Shown here one piece after another: positions 43,574 to 52,672 of a stretch of DNA of 64,000 bases. The notes under the pieces were generated by a model that saw nothing but the letters and a program-made list of their open reading frames with translations, was not told the origin of the DNA and searched no databases. The DNA is from Deltaproteobacteria bacterium (GTDB lineage Bacteria > Myxococcota > UBA727 > VGSZ01). The translations under genes were made by a program, and so were the position numbers. The DNA is taken from NCBI GenBank assembly GCA_020850995.1, contig JADZDP010000035.1, forward strand, positions 1 through 64,000, given 5' to 3'. The first letter of the stretch is position 1; every line of letters begins with the position of its first letter.

Positions 43574-46081
43574 TCAGCGCGGCTCGAAGGTGAAGGTGTG
43601 CTCCACCACGGCGCCCGCCTTGACGGTCAAGGTCGCGCTCTTCGACTGACCGGACGCCGCGTGGCGCACGACCACGACGTGCTTTCCTGCGGGTAGCTCG
43701 ACGGTGAGTGGCGTGGTGTCGGCCTGGCGCCGCCCATCGATGGTCACCTCGGTGATGAAGGGCTTGGTCTTGATCTTGATCGTGCCGAGCTTCGCGGTGA
43801 CGTCGGCCTTCGGGCGCTCGACCTTCGGACGCGTCACCTTCTGCCGCTCGCTCTTTGGGCGCTCCGCCACTGGGAGGGCCGCCGCCGGCTTGATCGCCGC
43901 GTCCTCGGGGCGCAGCTCCAGCGACAGCTCCAAGGGCCCGTCTGCCTTGACCTCGAGCTCGCGCCGCACGGTGACAAAGCCCGGCGCGCTCACCTGCACC
44001 TTGACGATGGCCCCGACCGGGTAGGTCGCGTCTGGCGACCAGGCTTGGTCGTCGACCGAAATGGTCGCGTCACTCGGCACCACGCGGACCGCCAGGGGCC
44101 GCGCTGGTGCCAGGAGCGGCACGTCGAGGGTGAAACCGGCGATCGCGTCGGGCGGCACCACCACGCGCCGAACCTCCTCGTGAAAGCCGGGCGCCCTGAC
44201 GACCACCTCGAAGGCGTCACCGGGGAGCGCCTCGAAGCGCGCCGGCGCCGGCTGCTCGACGCCAGCGCGCACAACGACGGCAAAGGGGGCGTCGGTGGCC
44301 ACCACGACCGCGATTGGCTGCTTGGTGGGACGGGGTGGCAAGAGCGGCGTGGCCGGCCGTGACAGCGCATGGACCACCACCGCGATGAGCGCGATGCCGA
44401 TGCCGGTGGCGGCGGCGAGCAGCCACGGTGCCCACGGGGAGCGGCGCAGCGCGTCCGTGATCGTGAGCCGGCGCGGCCGTGCGCCCGAGACGTGGTCGGG
44501 CGTCGAGACCGTGGCGCCGACTGGGGCGAGCAGCGCCGAGAAATCGCCGGTGGGACCCTCGCTGGTCTGATCGGGCAAGGAGGGCCCGAGCGTGGCGTCG
44601 TCGACGCCGCCCTGAGGGGCGCCCGCGCTTGGCGCCGACGGGCTCGCGCCGCTCTCGCCACGGCGCGCACTCATGCTGGCGCGCGCCTCGCGGTTCACAG
44701 TGACGGTCTCGGCGCCCGCGGCGAAGGTGGCGGCGCGCTCGGGAACGCGGCTCTTGCCGGAGCGCGACACCAGGGTGTTCACCGTCAGGACTCCGTCGCC
44801 CTCTCCTGCGGCGACGCTGCCCTCGACACGCGGAAGCTCCGCCACCACCGTCGCGGCGTTTCCCGGGGCGCGAGCCTCACCAACGTCGATGACGTTCTTG
44901 CGCGCCCGCTCGCGCCGAACCTTGCTGGTGGCCTCCTGCGCGGGGGGCGCGGGGGGCTCGGGCGCCGGTGGGCGCGGGGGCGCGGCGGGCGCCGCTGCCT
45001 GCTGCTGCGACCCGCGCTTCTCGGCTGGCGCCGCGCGCGCCGGCGGATTGCTCCCGCTGAGCGCCCCGCGCTCGAGCGCGAGCAGCTCCTCCTTCTCGGC
45101 GGGGAAATGCTTGGTGAGCGCGCCGGCCACACGCCGGTGCGTGAACGAGGGGTCGCTGCGGTACAGGTAGGCGCGCAGCTCGTCGGCAAAGGCCTCGGCG
45201 GACTCGTAGCGCTCATCGGGTGAGCGCGCCAAGGCACGCGCCACGATGTTGGCCAGCGCGCGGTCGCACAGGTTGAGCCCGTCGAGACGCGGGGCATCTC
45301 GCTCGGTGATGGCATCGTAGACCGCCATCTCGTCGTCGCCCTCGTACAGCGTGCGGTTGGCGATGAGCTCCCACAACACGATGCCGGCGGCGAACACGTC
45401 GACGCGGTGGTCGAAGTCGCCGGACTTCATGAAGCGCAGCGGGTCGATCATCTCGGGCGCCAGGTAGCGCAGCTTGCCCTTGATGGTGCCGACCTCGGTC
45501 ATCTCCAGGCGATGGCGCGCACGCGCGATGCCGAAGTCGATGACCTTGACGTGCCCGTCGAACGACAGGAGCACGTTCTGGGGACTGACGTCGCGGTGGA
45601 TGATGTGCGCCGGCCTGCCAGTGCCGTCCCTCTGCTCGTGGGCCGCGTGCAAGCCCTGCAGCGTCTCGGTGACGATGAAGCAGCCCTCGAGCAAGCCCAC
45701 ACGCTCGGAGCGCTCGCGCACGCGCTTTGATAGCGCCGACAGCGAGACGCCCGGCACGAACTCCATGACGATGAAGTAGTCGCCGTCTTGCTCTGCCAGC
45801 TCGATGATCTGCGCGACGTTCGGGTGGTTGAGCAGCACCGTGATCTTGGCTTCGTCGACCATCATGCGGATGAAGGCCGGGTCGTTTCCGTACTTGTCGA
45901 GGATGCGCTTGATGGCGACGGTCTTCTCGAAGCCCCAGGCGCCGAACGAACGCGCCACGAAGACCTCGGCCATGCCGCCGCGCGCGATCTTCTTCAGCAG
46001 GCGGTAGCGGCCAAGCTGCTCCCCGGTCCCCAGCGAGGGCGACCCGGTCTCGGATGGGCGAGGCTCGACGCTCGAGGGCAC
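43574..46081 (-). CDS. Membrane Ser/Thr protein kinase with C-terminal PEGA repeats
   Basis: An 835-residue kinase. The catalytic domain (about 25-300) has KIARGGMAEVFVA, Lys in VAIKRI, IIHRDVSPQNVL and VIDFGIAR, and an EVGTIKGKLRYLAPE activation segment, so it should be active. A Pro/Ala/Ser linker (about 320-540) leads to one transmembrane helix (about 550-572). Outside lie three PEGA-type beta modules (roughly 585-665, 666-735 and 765-835) with PGFHEEVRR, PGFVTVRREL and PAGKHVVVVRH signatures. This kinase-TM-PEGA layout is common in myxobacteria. The GTG at 46081 begins 23 residues before the Gly loop. Divergent from the PEGA protein gene. Confidence 0.88.
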   Translation of the reverse strand: MPSSVEPRPSETGSPSLGTGEQLGRYRLLKKIARGGMAEVFVARSFGAWGFEKTVAIKRILDKYGNDPAFIRMMVDEAKITVLLNHPNVAQIIELAEQDGDYFIVMEFVPGVSLSALSKRVRERSERVGLLEGCFIVTETLQGLHAAHEQRDGTGRPAHIIHRDVSPQNVLLSFDGHVKVIDFGIARARHRLEMTEVGTIKGKLRYLAPEMIDPLRFMKSGDFDHRVDVFAAGIVLWELIANRTLYEGDDEMAVYDAITERDAPRLDGLNLCDRALANIVARALARSPDERYESAEAFADELRAYLYRSDPSFTHRRVAGALTKHFPAEKEELLALERGALSGSNPPARAAPAEKRGSQQQAAAPAAPPRPPAPEPPAPPAQEATSKVRRERARKNVIDVGEARAPGNAATVVAELPRVEGSVAAGEGDGVLTVNTLVSRSGKSRVPERAATFAAGAETVTVNREARASMSARRGESGASPSAPSAGAPQGGVDDATLGPSLPDQTSEGPTGDFSALLAPVGATVSTPDHVSGARPRRLTITDALRRSPWAPWLLAAATGIGIALIAVVVHALSRPATPLLPPRPTKQPIAVVVATDAPFAVVVRAGVEQPAPARFEALPGDAFEVVVRAPGFHEEVRRVVVPPDAIAGFTLDVPLLAPARPLAVRVVPSDATISVDDQAWSPDATYPVGAIVKVQVSAPGFVTVRRELEVKADGPLELSLELRPEDAAIKPAAALPVAERPKSERQKVTRPKVERPKADVTAKLGTIKIKTKPFITEVTIDGRRQADTTPLTVELPAGKHVVVVRHAASGQSKSATLTVKAGAVVEHTFTFEPR

Positions 46082-46166
46082 CGTGTGCCGAGGAGACCAC
46101 GTCTGGCAGCCGGCGGCCACCGGCGTTCGTCGTGGCCGAATCCGCGCTATCGTGCGGCCGGTGCCC

Positions 46167-47405
46167 ATGCTCCTTGCTGTAGTTGTGTGTGCGCTTCCCA
46201 CCGCCAGCGAAGGCGTCTTCGCGGGGGTGGCGGCGCGCGATCCGCAGCTCGACGGGCTGGCCGAGCGCCTCGCCGTGGCCGTCGGTGCTGCGCTCGAACG
46301 CCAGGGCTTCGTCGACCTCGGCTCGCCCCCCCTGCCCGATCCCGAAGAGGCGCCCGACGCCGTGCTGAAGTCCGCGCTCGACGACGCCCGCGCCCGCTAC
46401 CTGGAGGGCGACTTCGCGGGCACGCAGCAGCGCGCCGCCGACGCCGCCACGCGCTTCGAGGCGTCCGGCGCGTTCCGCGCGGGCACCGCCTGGCAGTCGT
46501 ACGCCGACGCCATGGTGTTGCGCTCGGTGTCCGCGCGACGGCTGGGCCGCGACACCGATGCCGACGAGCACCTGCGCCGCCTGGCCACGGTGGCGCCCTC
46601 GGCCAAGCTCGACCCCGACATCACGCCCGAGAAGGTGGCGGAGCGCTGGGCCGAGCTGGTGGCGGAGCTGTGGGCCAAGCCGCGCGTGCACATCGAGGTG
46701 GTGACGACGCCGCCGGGGGCCCAGGTGGTGGTCGACGGCAAGGCCGCCGGGCGCGCGCCCGTGGTGGTGCGCGATCTCTTGGCCGGCATCCACTTCGTCG
46801 CCGTCAGCGCCGACGGCGAGCGCCGCGAGCGCCGCGTCACCGTCAGCGCGGGCAGCGCTCGTGTCGACGAACAGGTGGGCGAGCCACGCAACGAGCCCGC
46901 GCGCGCGCTGCGCATGGCCGTGGCCGCGCCGGTCGCCGAGGCCGCGCTGCTCGCCAAGGCAGGTGACCTCGGCGACGACGTCGTCGTGGGAGCGCTGGTG
47001 CAAGACGACCAGGGCTCGCTGTTCGTGCTGGCGCGCGTGTCGAGCGGCGCCACCCGCCTGGTGGGCACGCGCGTGCACGGCAAGTCCGACGCCAAGGCCC
47101 GCGCCGACGACGCCGTCGCGGCGCTGACCAAGGGCGTCCACGGGTGGCTCGGCGAGGGTCCGGCCACGCCCGGCGCCGTGCTTTTCCAGGCGCGCGCCGC
47201 CTGGGCCTCCGAGGCATCCGCCGATGGGCCTGCCGAGGGTGCGACCGCGCCTGAGCCGGGCGATGGCGGCGGCGCGTGGTGGGTACTAGGGGGCGTCGGC
47301 GCTGGCGTCCTGGTGCTGGTGGCCGTCGCCGCCGTGGGTGGTGCGGTCATCGCCACCGAGGCCGCCAAGGAGCTGAAGGTGACGGTCGATGCCTCGAAGC
47401 TCTGA
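46167..47405 (+). CDS. PEGA-domain membrane protein
   Basis: A 412-residue protein with a signal peptide-like start, a helical, TPR-like region (about 65-175, with DARARYLEGDFAGTQQRAADAA), one PEGA domain (about 180-245: PRVHIEVVTTPPGAQVVVDGKAAG) and a C-terminal transmembrane helix (about 375-397). It is divergent from a kinase that also carries PEGA repeats, with 85 bases between them, suggesting a shared cell-surface process. The ATG at 46167 is used; a GTG at 46161 is possible. The following lipoprotein gene starts 17 bases before its end. Confidence 0.75.
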   Translation: MLLAVVVCALPTASEGVFAGVAARDPQLDGLAERLAVAVGAALERQGFVDLGSPPLPDPEEAPDAVLKSALDDARARYLEGDFAGTQQRAADAATRFEASGAFRAGTAWQSYADAMVLRSVSARRLGRDTDADEHLRRLATVAPSAKLDPDITPEKVAERWAELVAELWAKPRVHIEVVTTPPGAQVVVDGKAAGRAPVVVRDLLAGIHFVAVSADGERRERRVTVSAGSARVDEQVGEPRNEPARALRMAVAAPVAEAALLAKAGDLGDDVVVGALVQDDQGSLFVLARVSSGATRLVGTRVHGKSDAKARADDAVAALTKGVHGWLGEGPATPGAVLFQARAAWASEASADGPAEGATAPEPGDGGGAWWVLGGVGAGVLVLVAVAAVGGAVIATEAAKELKVTVDASKL

Positions 47406-47826
47406 GCTCCTCACCGCGGCCACGCTCATGGCCGCGTGCCTAGCGGCATGCGGCGGCGGCCTCGAGATCTCGCTGCAGCTGCGACCTGGGGAGGGCCCCG
47501 CCGGCGACACCGTCGACACCTCGCGATTGGCGACCCTGCGCGTGACCTTCGAGAACCGCCAAGGCAAAGACCGCACGCCCGCCTTCGCCATCGATCGCGA
47601 TCGGCAAATGGCGCTACCGCCGCTCGAGGTGGTCGACGCCACCGAGGACTTCACCATCGACGTCTGGGGCTGCGAGCGCATCGACGCCTGCGACATCGAC
47701 GACGTCACCATGCGTGGCTGCACGCCAGACCCGTTGCCCCTGGCGGGTCACCAGGGGACCGAGGTGGTGGTAGTGGCGCTGTTGCCGGTCAACGACGAGC
47801 GCAACGACGCCTGTCCGTCGCCGTGA
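47389..47826 (+). CDS. Small Cys-rich lipoprotein
   Basis: A 145-residue lipoprotein with lipobox ending at the Cys in ACLAACGG. The mature part is beta-rich, with four further cysteines near the C-terminal half (WGCERIDACDIDDVTMRGC) likely to form disulphides. No family recognised. The ATG at 47389 lies inside the last codons of the PEGA gene (17-base overlap), so the two are co-translated. It converges on the PpiC-like gene, 19 bases apart. Confidence 0.7.
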   Translation: MPRSSELLTAATLMAACLAACGGGLEISLQLRPGEGPAGDTVDTSRLATLRVTFENRQGKDRTPAFAIDRDRQMALPPLEVVDATEDFTIDVWGCERIDACDIDDVTMRGCTPDPLPLAGHQGTEVVVVALLPVNDERNDACPSP

Positions 47827-47845
47827 AGAACGACCCGCGTGGACG

Positions 47846-49057
47846 TCAGCCGGTGGCCCCGCCGGGCGGCACCACCACGGGGGGCGCTGGTGGCGGCGTC
47901 GGTGCAGGCGGCGGCGACCCTTGGGGTGCCATGGGCGCGAGCGGCACGGGCAGCGCGCCCGCTCCTGGCGGCGCCTTGCCCGTCGGCATCACCGACGAGG
48001 GCGCGGGCTCCACCAGGCGATCGATCTTCGCGCTCTTGCGCATGCCGAGCACGAGCGCGTCGAGGCTGGCGGCGAAGAGCTTGGCGCCCTCGCGCTCCTC
48101 GATCATGGCCTTGACCTCGTCGAAGGTGCTGAGCCCTGCCTTGCTGATCCCCTGGCCACGCACGATGTGCAGGCCGAAATCGGTGCGGATCACCTCACTC
48201 AGCTCGCCGTCCTTGAGCGCGAACACCGCCTGGTCGAGCTCCTTCACCAGCACGCCGCGGGGGAACTTGCCGAGGTCGCCCTTGTTGTCTTTGACGCGCG
48301 GATCTTCGCTCTTGGCGAGCGCGACGCGCGCGAAGGTCGCCTTGTCCTTGCCCGCGACCTCTTTGCGGATCTCGGCAGCGCGCTGCTGCGCCTTCTCGAC
48401 CTGCTCCTGCGGGGCGCCGCGCTCGAGGCGCACGAGGATGTGACTGGCCGACGCCGCCTCAGGCTTGACGAACTTGTCCTTGTTGTCGTCGAAGAACTGC
48501 CTCACGATCTTCGGGTCGGGCTTTTTCTGCTCCTTCTGCAGCGCCTCGAACAGAGCCCCGAGCGCCACGTCGGTGGCGATCTCCTTGCGGAAGCCAACGT
48601 CGTCGGTGCCGAGCTTCGCGAAGAAGCCATCGATGGTCAGCGACGGCGGCAGGGTGCGCAGGATCTTCTCGCGCTCTTCCGCCACCTTCTGATCGCTCGG
48701 CCAGAGGCCGCGCTTCTTGGCCTCGGTGCTGAACAACTGACGGTCGACGATCTTCTCGTAGGCCGGCGCCTCGAGCGTGTCACGCACCTCGGGCACCATG
48801 TCGCTCGGCGGCATGCCCATGCTGGCGGCGTGCTGCTGGATGGCGCGCTCGAGATCGGCGCGGGTGAAGGTGACGCCCTCGACGATGAGCACCGGCGAGC
48901 TCAGCGGCAGCGCGCCGATGCGGGTCTGGCTCTTCGGCGTCGCGGCCGCCACCCCGCCGTCAGCGGCGGGCGCGGGCCCCTCGCCCTTGGTGGGGGGCGG
49001 CGGCGGGCACCCTGCGAGCGCGGCCACCAGCAACACCACCAACGAGAGCTTCTTCAT
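47846..49057 (-). CDS. SurA/PpiC-like peptidyl-prolyl isomerase lipoprotein
   Basis: A 403-residue lipoprotein with lipobox ending in LAALAGC. The helical SurA-N-like chaperone part spans about 60-195; the parvulin domain about 203-305 has ASHILVRL, DNKGDLGKFPRG and DGELSEVIRTDFGLHIVR, all typical. The tail is Pro/Ala/Gly-rich and disordered. Such proteins fold outer-membrane proteins in the periplasm. It lies 21 bases after sixA in the same direction. Confidence in the domain is high; whether it is the main SurA is open. Confidence 0.88.
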   Translation of the reverse strand: MKKLSLVVLLVAALAGCPPPPPTKGEGPAPAADGGVAAATPKSQTRIGALPLSSPVLIVEGVTFTRADLERAIQQHAASMGMPPSDMVPEVRDTLEAPAYEKIVDRQLFSTEAKKRGLWPSDQKVAEEREKILRTLPPSLTIDGFFAKLGTDDVGFRKEIATDVALGALFEALQKEQKKPDPKIVRQFFDDNKDKFVKPEAASASHILVRLERGAPQEQVEKAQQRAAEIRKEVAGKDKATFARVALAKSEDPRVKDNKGDLGKFPRGVLVKELDQAVFALKDGELSEVIRTDFGLHIVRGQGISKAGLSTFDEVKAMIEEREGAKLFAASLDALVLGMRKSAKIDRLVEPAPSSVMPTGKAPPGAGALPVPLAPMAPQGSPPPAPTPPPAPPVVVPPGGATG

Positions 49058-49078
49058 GGCGACCTCAATGAGACGGCG

Positions 49079-49552
49079 TCAACGAACACGTGCGAGCAGC
49101 GCGGCCGACCATAGACCGATCAGCGCCGCGCCGTGTGGTTCCGTGAGGGCCAGGTGCGCCACGGTGCCGGTGCCGAAATCGGTGCGCGTGCCGACCAAGC
49201 GCCCCACCAGCTCCGGCAGCAAGGGCAGGTGCGACACGCACAAGACGCGCCGCGCCGACGCCTCCCGGAGCGCGCGCGCGGCGCGCTCCCCTGAGGCCCC
49301 GGGGACCAAGAGCGGCTCCTGCCGCACCAGCGACGACGAGATCGCGAGCGCGTTGGCGAGGAGCTCGGCGGTCTGGGCCGCGCGCACGAAGGGGCTGTGC
49401 CAGATAAGGTCGGGGACGAGACCGAGCGCAGCCAGCCCTCGCCCCACCGCATCGATGGCCGCGCGCCCTTCCGCGGTCAGCGCCCGGGCGGCGTCGCCCC
49501 CGAACGCCGCCGCTTCTGCCTGGCCGTGGCGCACCAAGAGCAGCTCGCGCAT
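49079..49552 (-). CDS. sixA: SixA-like phosphohistidine phosphatase
   Basis: A 157-residue histidine phosphatase. The catalytic RHG motif is at 8-10 (LLLVRHGQAE), with SPFVRAAQTAEL and the second His in VSHLPLL. It is the small, single-domain form typical of SixA, which removes phosphate from His residues of phosphorelay proteins (ArcB in E. coli; PTS proteins are also targets). Short and complete. Transcribed towards the PpiC-like gene. Confidence 0.85.
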   Translation of the reverse strand: MRELLLVRHGQAEAAAFGGDAARALTAEGRAAIDAVGRGLAALGLVPDLIWHSPFVRAAQTAELLANALAISSSLVRQEPLLVPGASGERAARALREASARRVLCVSHLPLLPELVGRLVGTRTDFGTGTVAHLALTEPHGAALIGLWSAALLARVR

Positions 49553-49604
49553 GGCCTCGACCCTGCCACGGCGCGAGCGCGGAGAAAAGCTACGCTACCG
49601 CGTC

Positions 49605-49979
49605 ATGAGCACCATCGACCCGTTCGCGCTGTTCTGCGCCTACCACCTCGGGCTCGACGCCAGCGGTCGCGTGCGCTTCGCTCACCTGCACGACGTCGCG
49701 CGCGGCTTCGGCGTGGCGCCCGAGGAGGTCACGGCGGCGCTCGAGCGCCACGCCCTGTCAGCGGGGCGCATGCTCGAGCTCGACTTCGACCTCGCGGGCG
49801 CGCAGCTCGACATCAAGGCCTCGCCGCCCGGCGTCGACCTGACCTCGATCGCACAGATGCACTGGGAGAAGTTCCTCGCGGCGCCCGAGCGCAAGCGCGA
49901 CTGGACCGCCGAAGCGGAAGAGGCCCAACGCGACAACGAGCGCATCTTCGGCGACAAGCGTGGCCGCGGCGAGGAGTAG
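49605..49979 (+). CDS. Small protein of unknown function
   Basis: A 124-residue protein, mixed helical, with a start of the form STIDPFALFCAYHLG and a charged C-terminal helix ending in EERIFGDKRGRGEE-like residues (Lys/Arg/Glu-rich). A central segment, LHDVARGFGVAPEEVTAALERH, looks like a small helix-turn-helix or winged-helix core, but no DNA-binding family is recognised. It is divergent from sixA and converges on the E1 gene with 9 bases between stops. Family membership unknown. Confidence 0.6.
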   Translation: MSTIDPFALFCAYHLGLDASGRVRFAHLHDVARGFGVAPEEVTAALERHALSAGRMLELDFDLAGAQLDIKASPPGVDLTSIAQMHWEKFLAAPERKRDWTAEAEEAQRDNERIFGDKRGRGEE

Positions 49980-49988
49980 CCGGCGTCG

Positions 49989-52088
49989 TCAGTACTGCAG
50001 GAGCGCGCGCATGGCCGCGAGCACATCCTCGGGCTGCGGCAGGATCTCTTCCTCGAGATCCCAGTTGTAGGGAACCGGCGTGTCCTCGGCGCACAGGCGC
50101 CGCACCGGACCGTCGAGGTGCTCGAAGCAGCGCTCCGACACCTCCGCGGCGATCTCGGCGCCGTAGCCCACGAAGCGCATGTCCTCGTGCACCACCAGAC
50201 ATTTGCCGGTCTTCTGCACGCTCGCGGTGATGCACTCCCAGTCCACGGGGTTGAGCGAGCGCAGGTCGATGACCTCGCAGGCGTAACCGTCGTCGGAGAG
50301 CTGGTCGGCGGCGGCCAAGGCGCGCTGCACCAGCATGCCGTAGGTGATGACCGTCAGGTCGGCGCCGGTGCGCCGCACCGCAGCCTTGCCGAAGGGCAGG
50401 AGCCAGTCCTTGTCGACCGGGAGCTGGCTCTTGGCGTGGTTCTGCCGATACAGGCCCTTGTGCTCGAGGAACAGCACCGGGTCGTCGCCGCGGATGGCGG
50501 CCTTGAGCAGGCCGTAGGCATCCAGCGCGGTCGACGGGAGCGCGATCTTGAGGCCCGGGATGTGCGCGAAGAAGCTCTCGATGTTCTGTGAGTGGCAGAG
50601 CGCTCCGTGGATGTAGCCACCCACAGCGATGCGCAGCACCGCGGGGCAGCTCCACACGTTGTTGCTGCGATAGCGGATGGTGGCGAGCTCGTTTCTGATC
50701 TGCATCATCGCCGTCCACACGTAGTCGCCGAACTGGATCTCGGGGACCGGCTTGTAGCCGCGCAGCGACAGGCCGATGGCGGTGCCGACGATGCTGCTCT
50801 CGGCCAGCGGAGAGTTGAAGCAGCGCGAGGGGCCAAAGCGCTTGGTGAGCCCGCGCGTGACGGTGAAGACGCCGCCCTTGTCGCCCCCCACGTCTTCGCC
50901 ATAGACGAGCACGTCGGCGTTTCGCTCCATCTCCTCGGCGAGCGCGCGATTGATGGCGTCGACCAACACCACGCCGTCGCCAGCAACCACGGGCTCGACC
51001 AGCGGGGGCTCGGGCGTCTCCGACAGCACGTGGCGCGTCGCCGTGTCGCGCGCGGGCATGGCGCGCCCCTCGGCGCGCTCGGCCTCGGCGTCGACGTGGG
51101 CCTTGGTCTCGGCCTCGAGCGCCGCCAGCTCGGCGTCGGTGACGGCGCCGCGCGCCAGCAACAGCGTCTTGAGCGCTGGGATGGGATCGCGCGCGCGCTC
51201 ATGGGCGAGCTCGGCCTCGGCGCGGTACTTGCGCTGGTCATCGGACGAGCTGTGCGGCAAGAGACGCACGGTCTTGGCCACGACGAGCGTGGGCCCGTCG
51301 CCGCGGCGGGCGCGCGCCACCGCGTTCGACAGCGCTTGGTAGCTCGCGACGAAGTCGCAGCCGTCGACCTTCACTGTCTCCACGTTGCCGTAGCCGCGCC
51401 CCAAGCTCGCTACGTCGCCGCCGGCGGTCTGCTCCGCCACGGGCACGCTGATGGCGTAGCCGTTGTCCTCGACGAGGAAGATCACCGGCAGGCGGTCCCG
51501 GCTCGCCCAATTGAGCGCCTCGTGGAAGTCGCCCTGGCTGGTCGTGCCCTCGCCGGAGCCGACCACGGTGACCTCGTAGTCGGGGCTGTGGCCGTTCTTG
51601 GGCGCCGCCTTGTGGGCGTTTCGCACCGAGGCCATGGCGCAGCCCACGGCCTGCAGGTACTGCGTGCCCGTGGGGGAGGACTGCGTGGGGATGTTGAGGG
51701 CCTGGCTGCCGTAGTGCTGCGGCATCTGGCGGCCACCCGAGTTGGGGTCGTCGCTGCGCGCCAGGAAGCAGCTCATGATCTCGTAGGCGGTCATGCCGAG
51801 GCCCGTGACCAGGGCTTGGTCGCGATAGTACGGGTACGCCCAGTCGCGGCCAGGGGTCAGCGCGAAGGCCGCCGCGGTCTGCACCGCCTCGTGGCCGCTG
51901 GATCCAATATGGAAGTAGCTCTTCCCCTGGCGGATGAGCACCAGCATCTTCTCGTCGAGCATGCGCGCGAGCAGCATGTTCTTGAGCGCGGCCGCGAGGC
52001 GCGCGTCGTCGAGCCCCTGGGGCAGCGTTGCTGACCGAGCGGCGGGGGTGGACTTGGGGGCTCGCTTCTCGGGGGCGACGGACGTCAT
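49989..52088 (-). CDS. Fused E1 alpha-beta subunit of a 2-oxoacid dehydrogenase
   Basis: This 699-residue TPP enzyme joins both E1 chains of a branched-chain or pyruvate-type dehydrogenase. The alpha part (about 25-345) has GYYRDQALVTGLGM-type residues, the TPP motif GSGEGTTSQG...NGYAIS and HSSSDD (phosphorylation-loop region); the beta part (about 380-699) has VYGEDVGGDKGGVF, FNSPLAESSIVG and EIQFGDYVW. E1 decarboxylates the 2-oxoacid and acylates the lipoyl group of E2. No E2 or E3 is near. The ATG at 52088 follows GAGGAG; a GTG at 52103 is possible. Confidence 0.92.
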   Translation of the reverse strand: MTSVAPEKRAPKSTPAARSATLPQGLDDARLAAALKNMLLARMLDEKMLVLIRQGKSYFHIGSSGHEAVQTAAAFALTPGRDWAYPYYRDQALVTGLGMTAYEIMSCFLARSDDPNSGGRQMPQHYGSQALNIPTQSSPTGTQYLQAVGCAMASVRNAHKAAPKNGHSPDYEVTVVGSGEGTTSQGDFHEALNWASRDRLPVIFLVEDNGYAISVPVAEQTAGGDVASLGRGYGNVETVKVDGCDFVASYQALSNAVARARRGDGPTLVVAKTVRLLPHSSSDDQRKYRAEAELAHERARDPIPALKTLLLARGAVTDAELAALEAETKAHVDAEAERAEGRAMPARDTATRHVLSETPEPPLVEPVVAGDGVVLVDAINRALAEEMERNADVLVYGEDVGGDKGGVFTVTRGLTKRFGPSRCFNSPLAESSIVGTAIGLSLRGYKPVPEIQFGDYVWTAMMQIRNELATIRYRSNNVWSCPAVLRIAVGGYIHGALCHSQNIESFFAHIPGLKIALPSTALDAYGLLKAAIRGDDPVLFLEHKGLYRQNHAKSQLPVDKDWLLPFGKAAVRRTGADLTVITYGMLVQRALAAADQLSDDGYACEVIDLRSLNPVDWECITASVQKTGKCLVVHEDMRFVGYGAEIAAEVSERCFEHLDGPVRRLCAEDTPVPYNWDLEEEILPQPEDVLAAMRALLQY

Positions 52089-52199
52089 GGCTCCTCGGCG
52101 CACTTCGCTCTTCGATGGCTGATAGCCACCGACGTTTCGCTTGTCATTGCTGGGGAACGACCGGCCAGGCTCCCGGCGGCCCCATTGTGACGGGACGCG

Positions 52200-52634
52200 T
52201 CATCCGGCGTGGGGCCGCACCGCCATGGTGATCCGGCAGGTGGAGACGAGCTTGCCGTCGTTCTCGACCGTGGCCAGGTAGACCAGCGCCGACTTGCCGC
52301 GGTGGATCAGCTTGGCCTCGGCGCGCAGCGCGCCCCCGGTGGCGGGCCGCACGTGGGAGCAAGAGATCTCCTGGCCCGCCACGCGGTACTGGCTGACGTC
52401 GACGGCAAAGGCGGCCGCCGTGGAGGCCGCGCTCTCCGCCATGAGCGCGTAGATGCCGCCGTGCACGATGCCTGCGTGCTGGAAGAGCCGCTCGCTCACC
52501 TCGGTCTCGACCACGCACCCTTCGGCGGCGAAGCGCGTGATGCGCAGCCCCAGCGTCTGGTGCACCGTGCGCGGATCGGTCCCCTGGATGTACTCGATGA
52601 CCTCTTGCTCGGTTGGGGCCTTGTGCTCGCTCAT
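52200..52634 (-). CDS. Hotdog-fold thioesterase (PaaI-like)
   Basis: A 144-residue hotdog protein. HAGIVHGGIYALMAESAAST is the family hot-dog helix region with the conserved HGG and following Glu; the later strand ends MAVRPHAG. PaaI-type proteins hydrolyse acyl-CoA thioesters. The gene starts 38 bases from the divergent pilin fusion and lies upstream of the E1 gene in the same orientation, but about 110 bases away. Confidence 0.85.
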   Translation of the reverse strand: MSEHKAPTEQEVIEYIQGTDPRTVHQTLGLRITRFAAEGCVVETEVSERLFQHAGIVHGGIYALMAESAASTAAAFAVDVSQYRVAGQEISCSHVRPATGGALRAEAKLIHRGKSALVYLATVENDGKLVSTCRITMAVRPHAG

Positions 52635-52672
52635 CTGGGCTGCTCAGGTAGCGCGCCTCGGGGAGAAGATCC

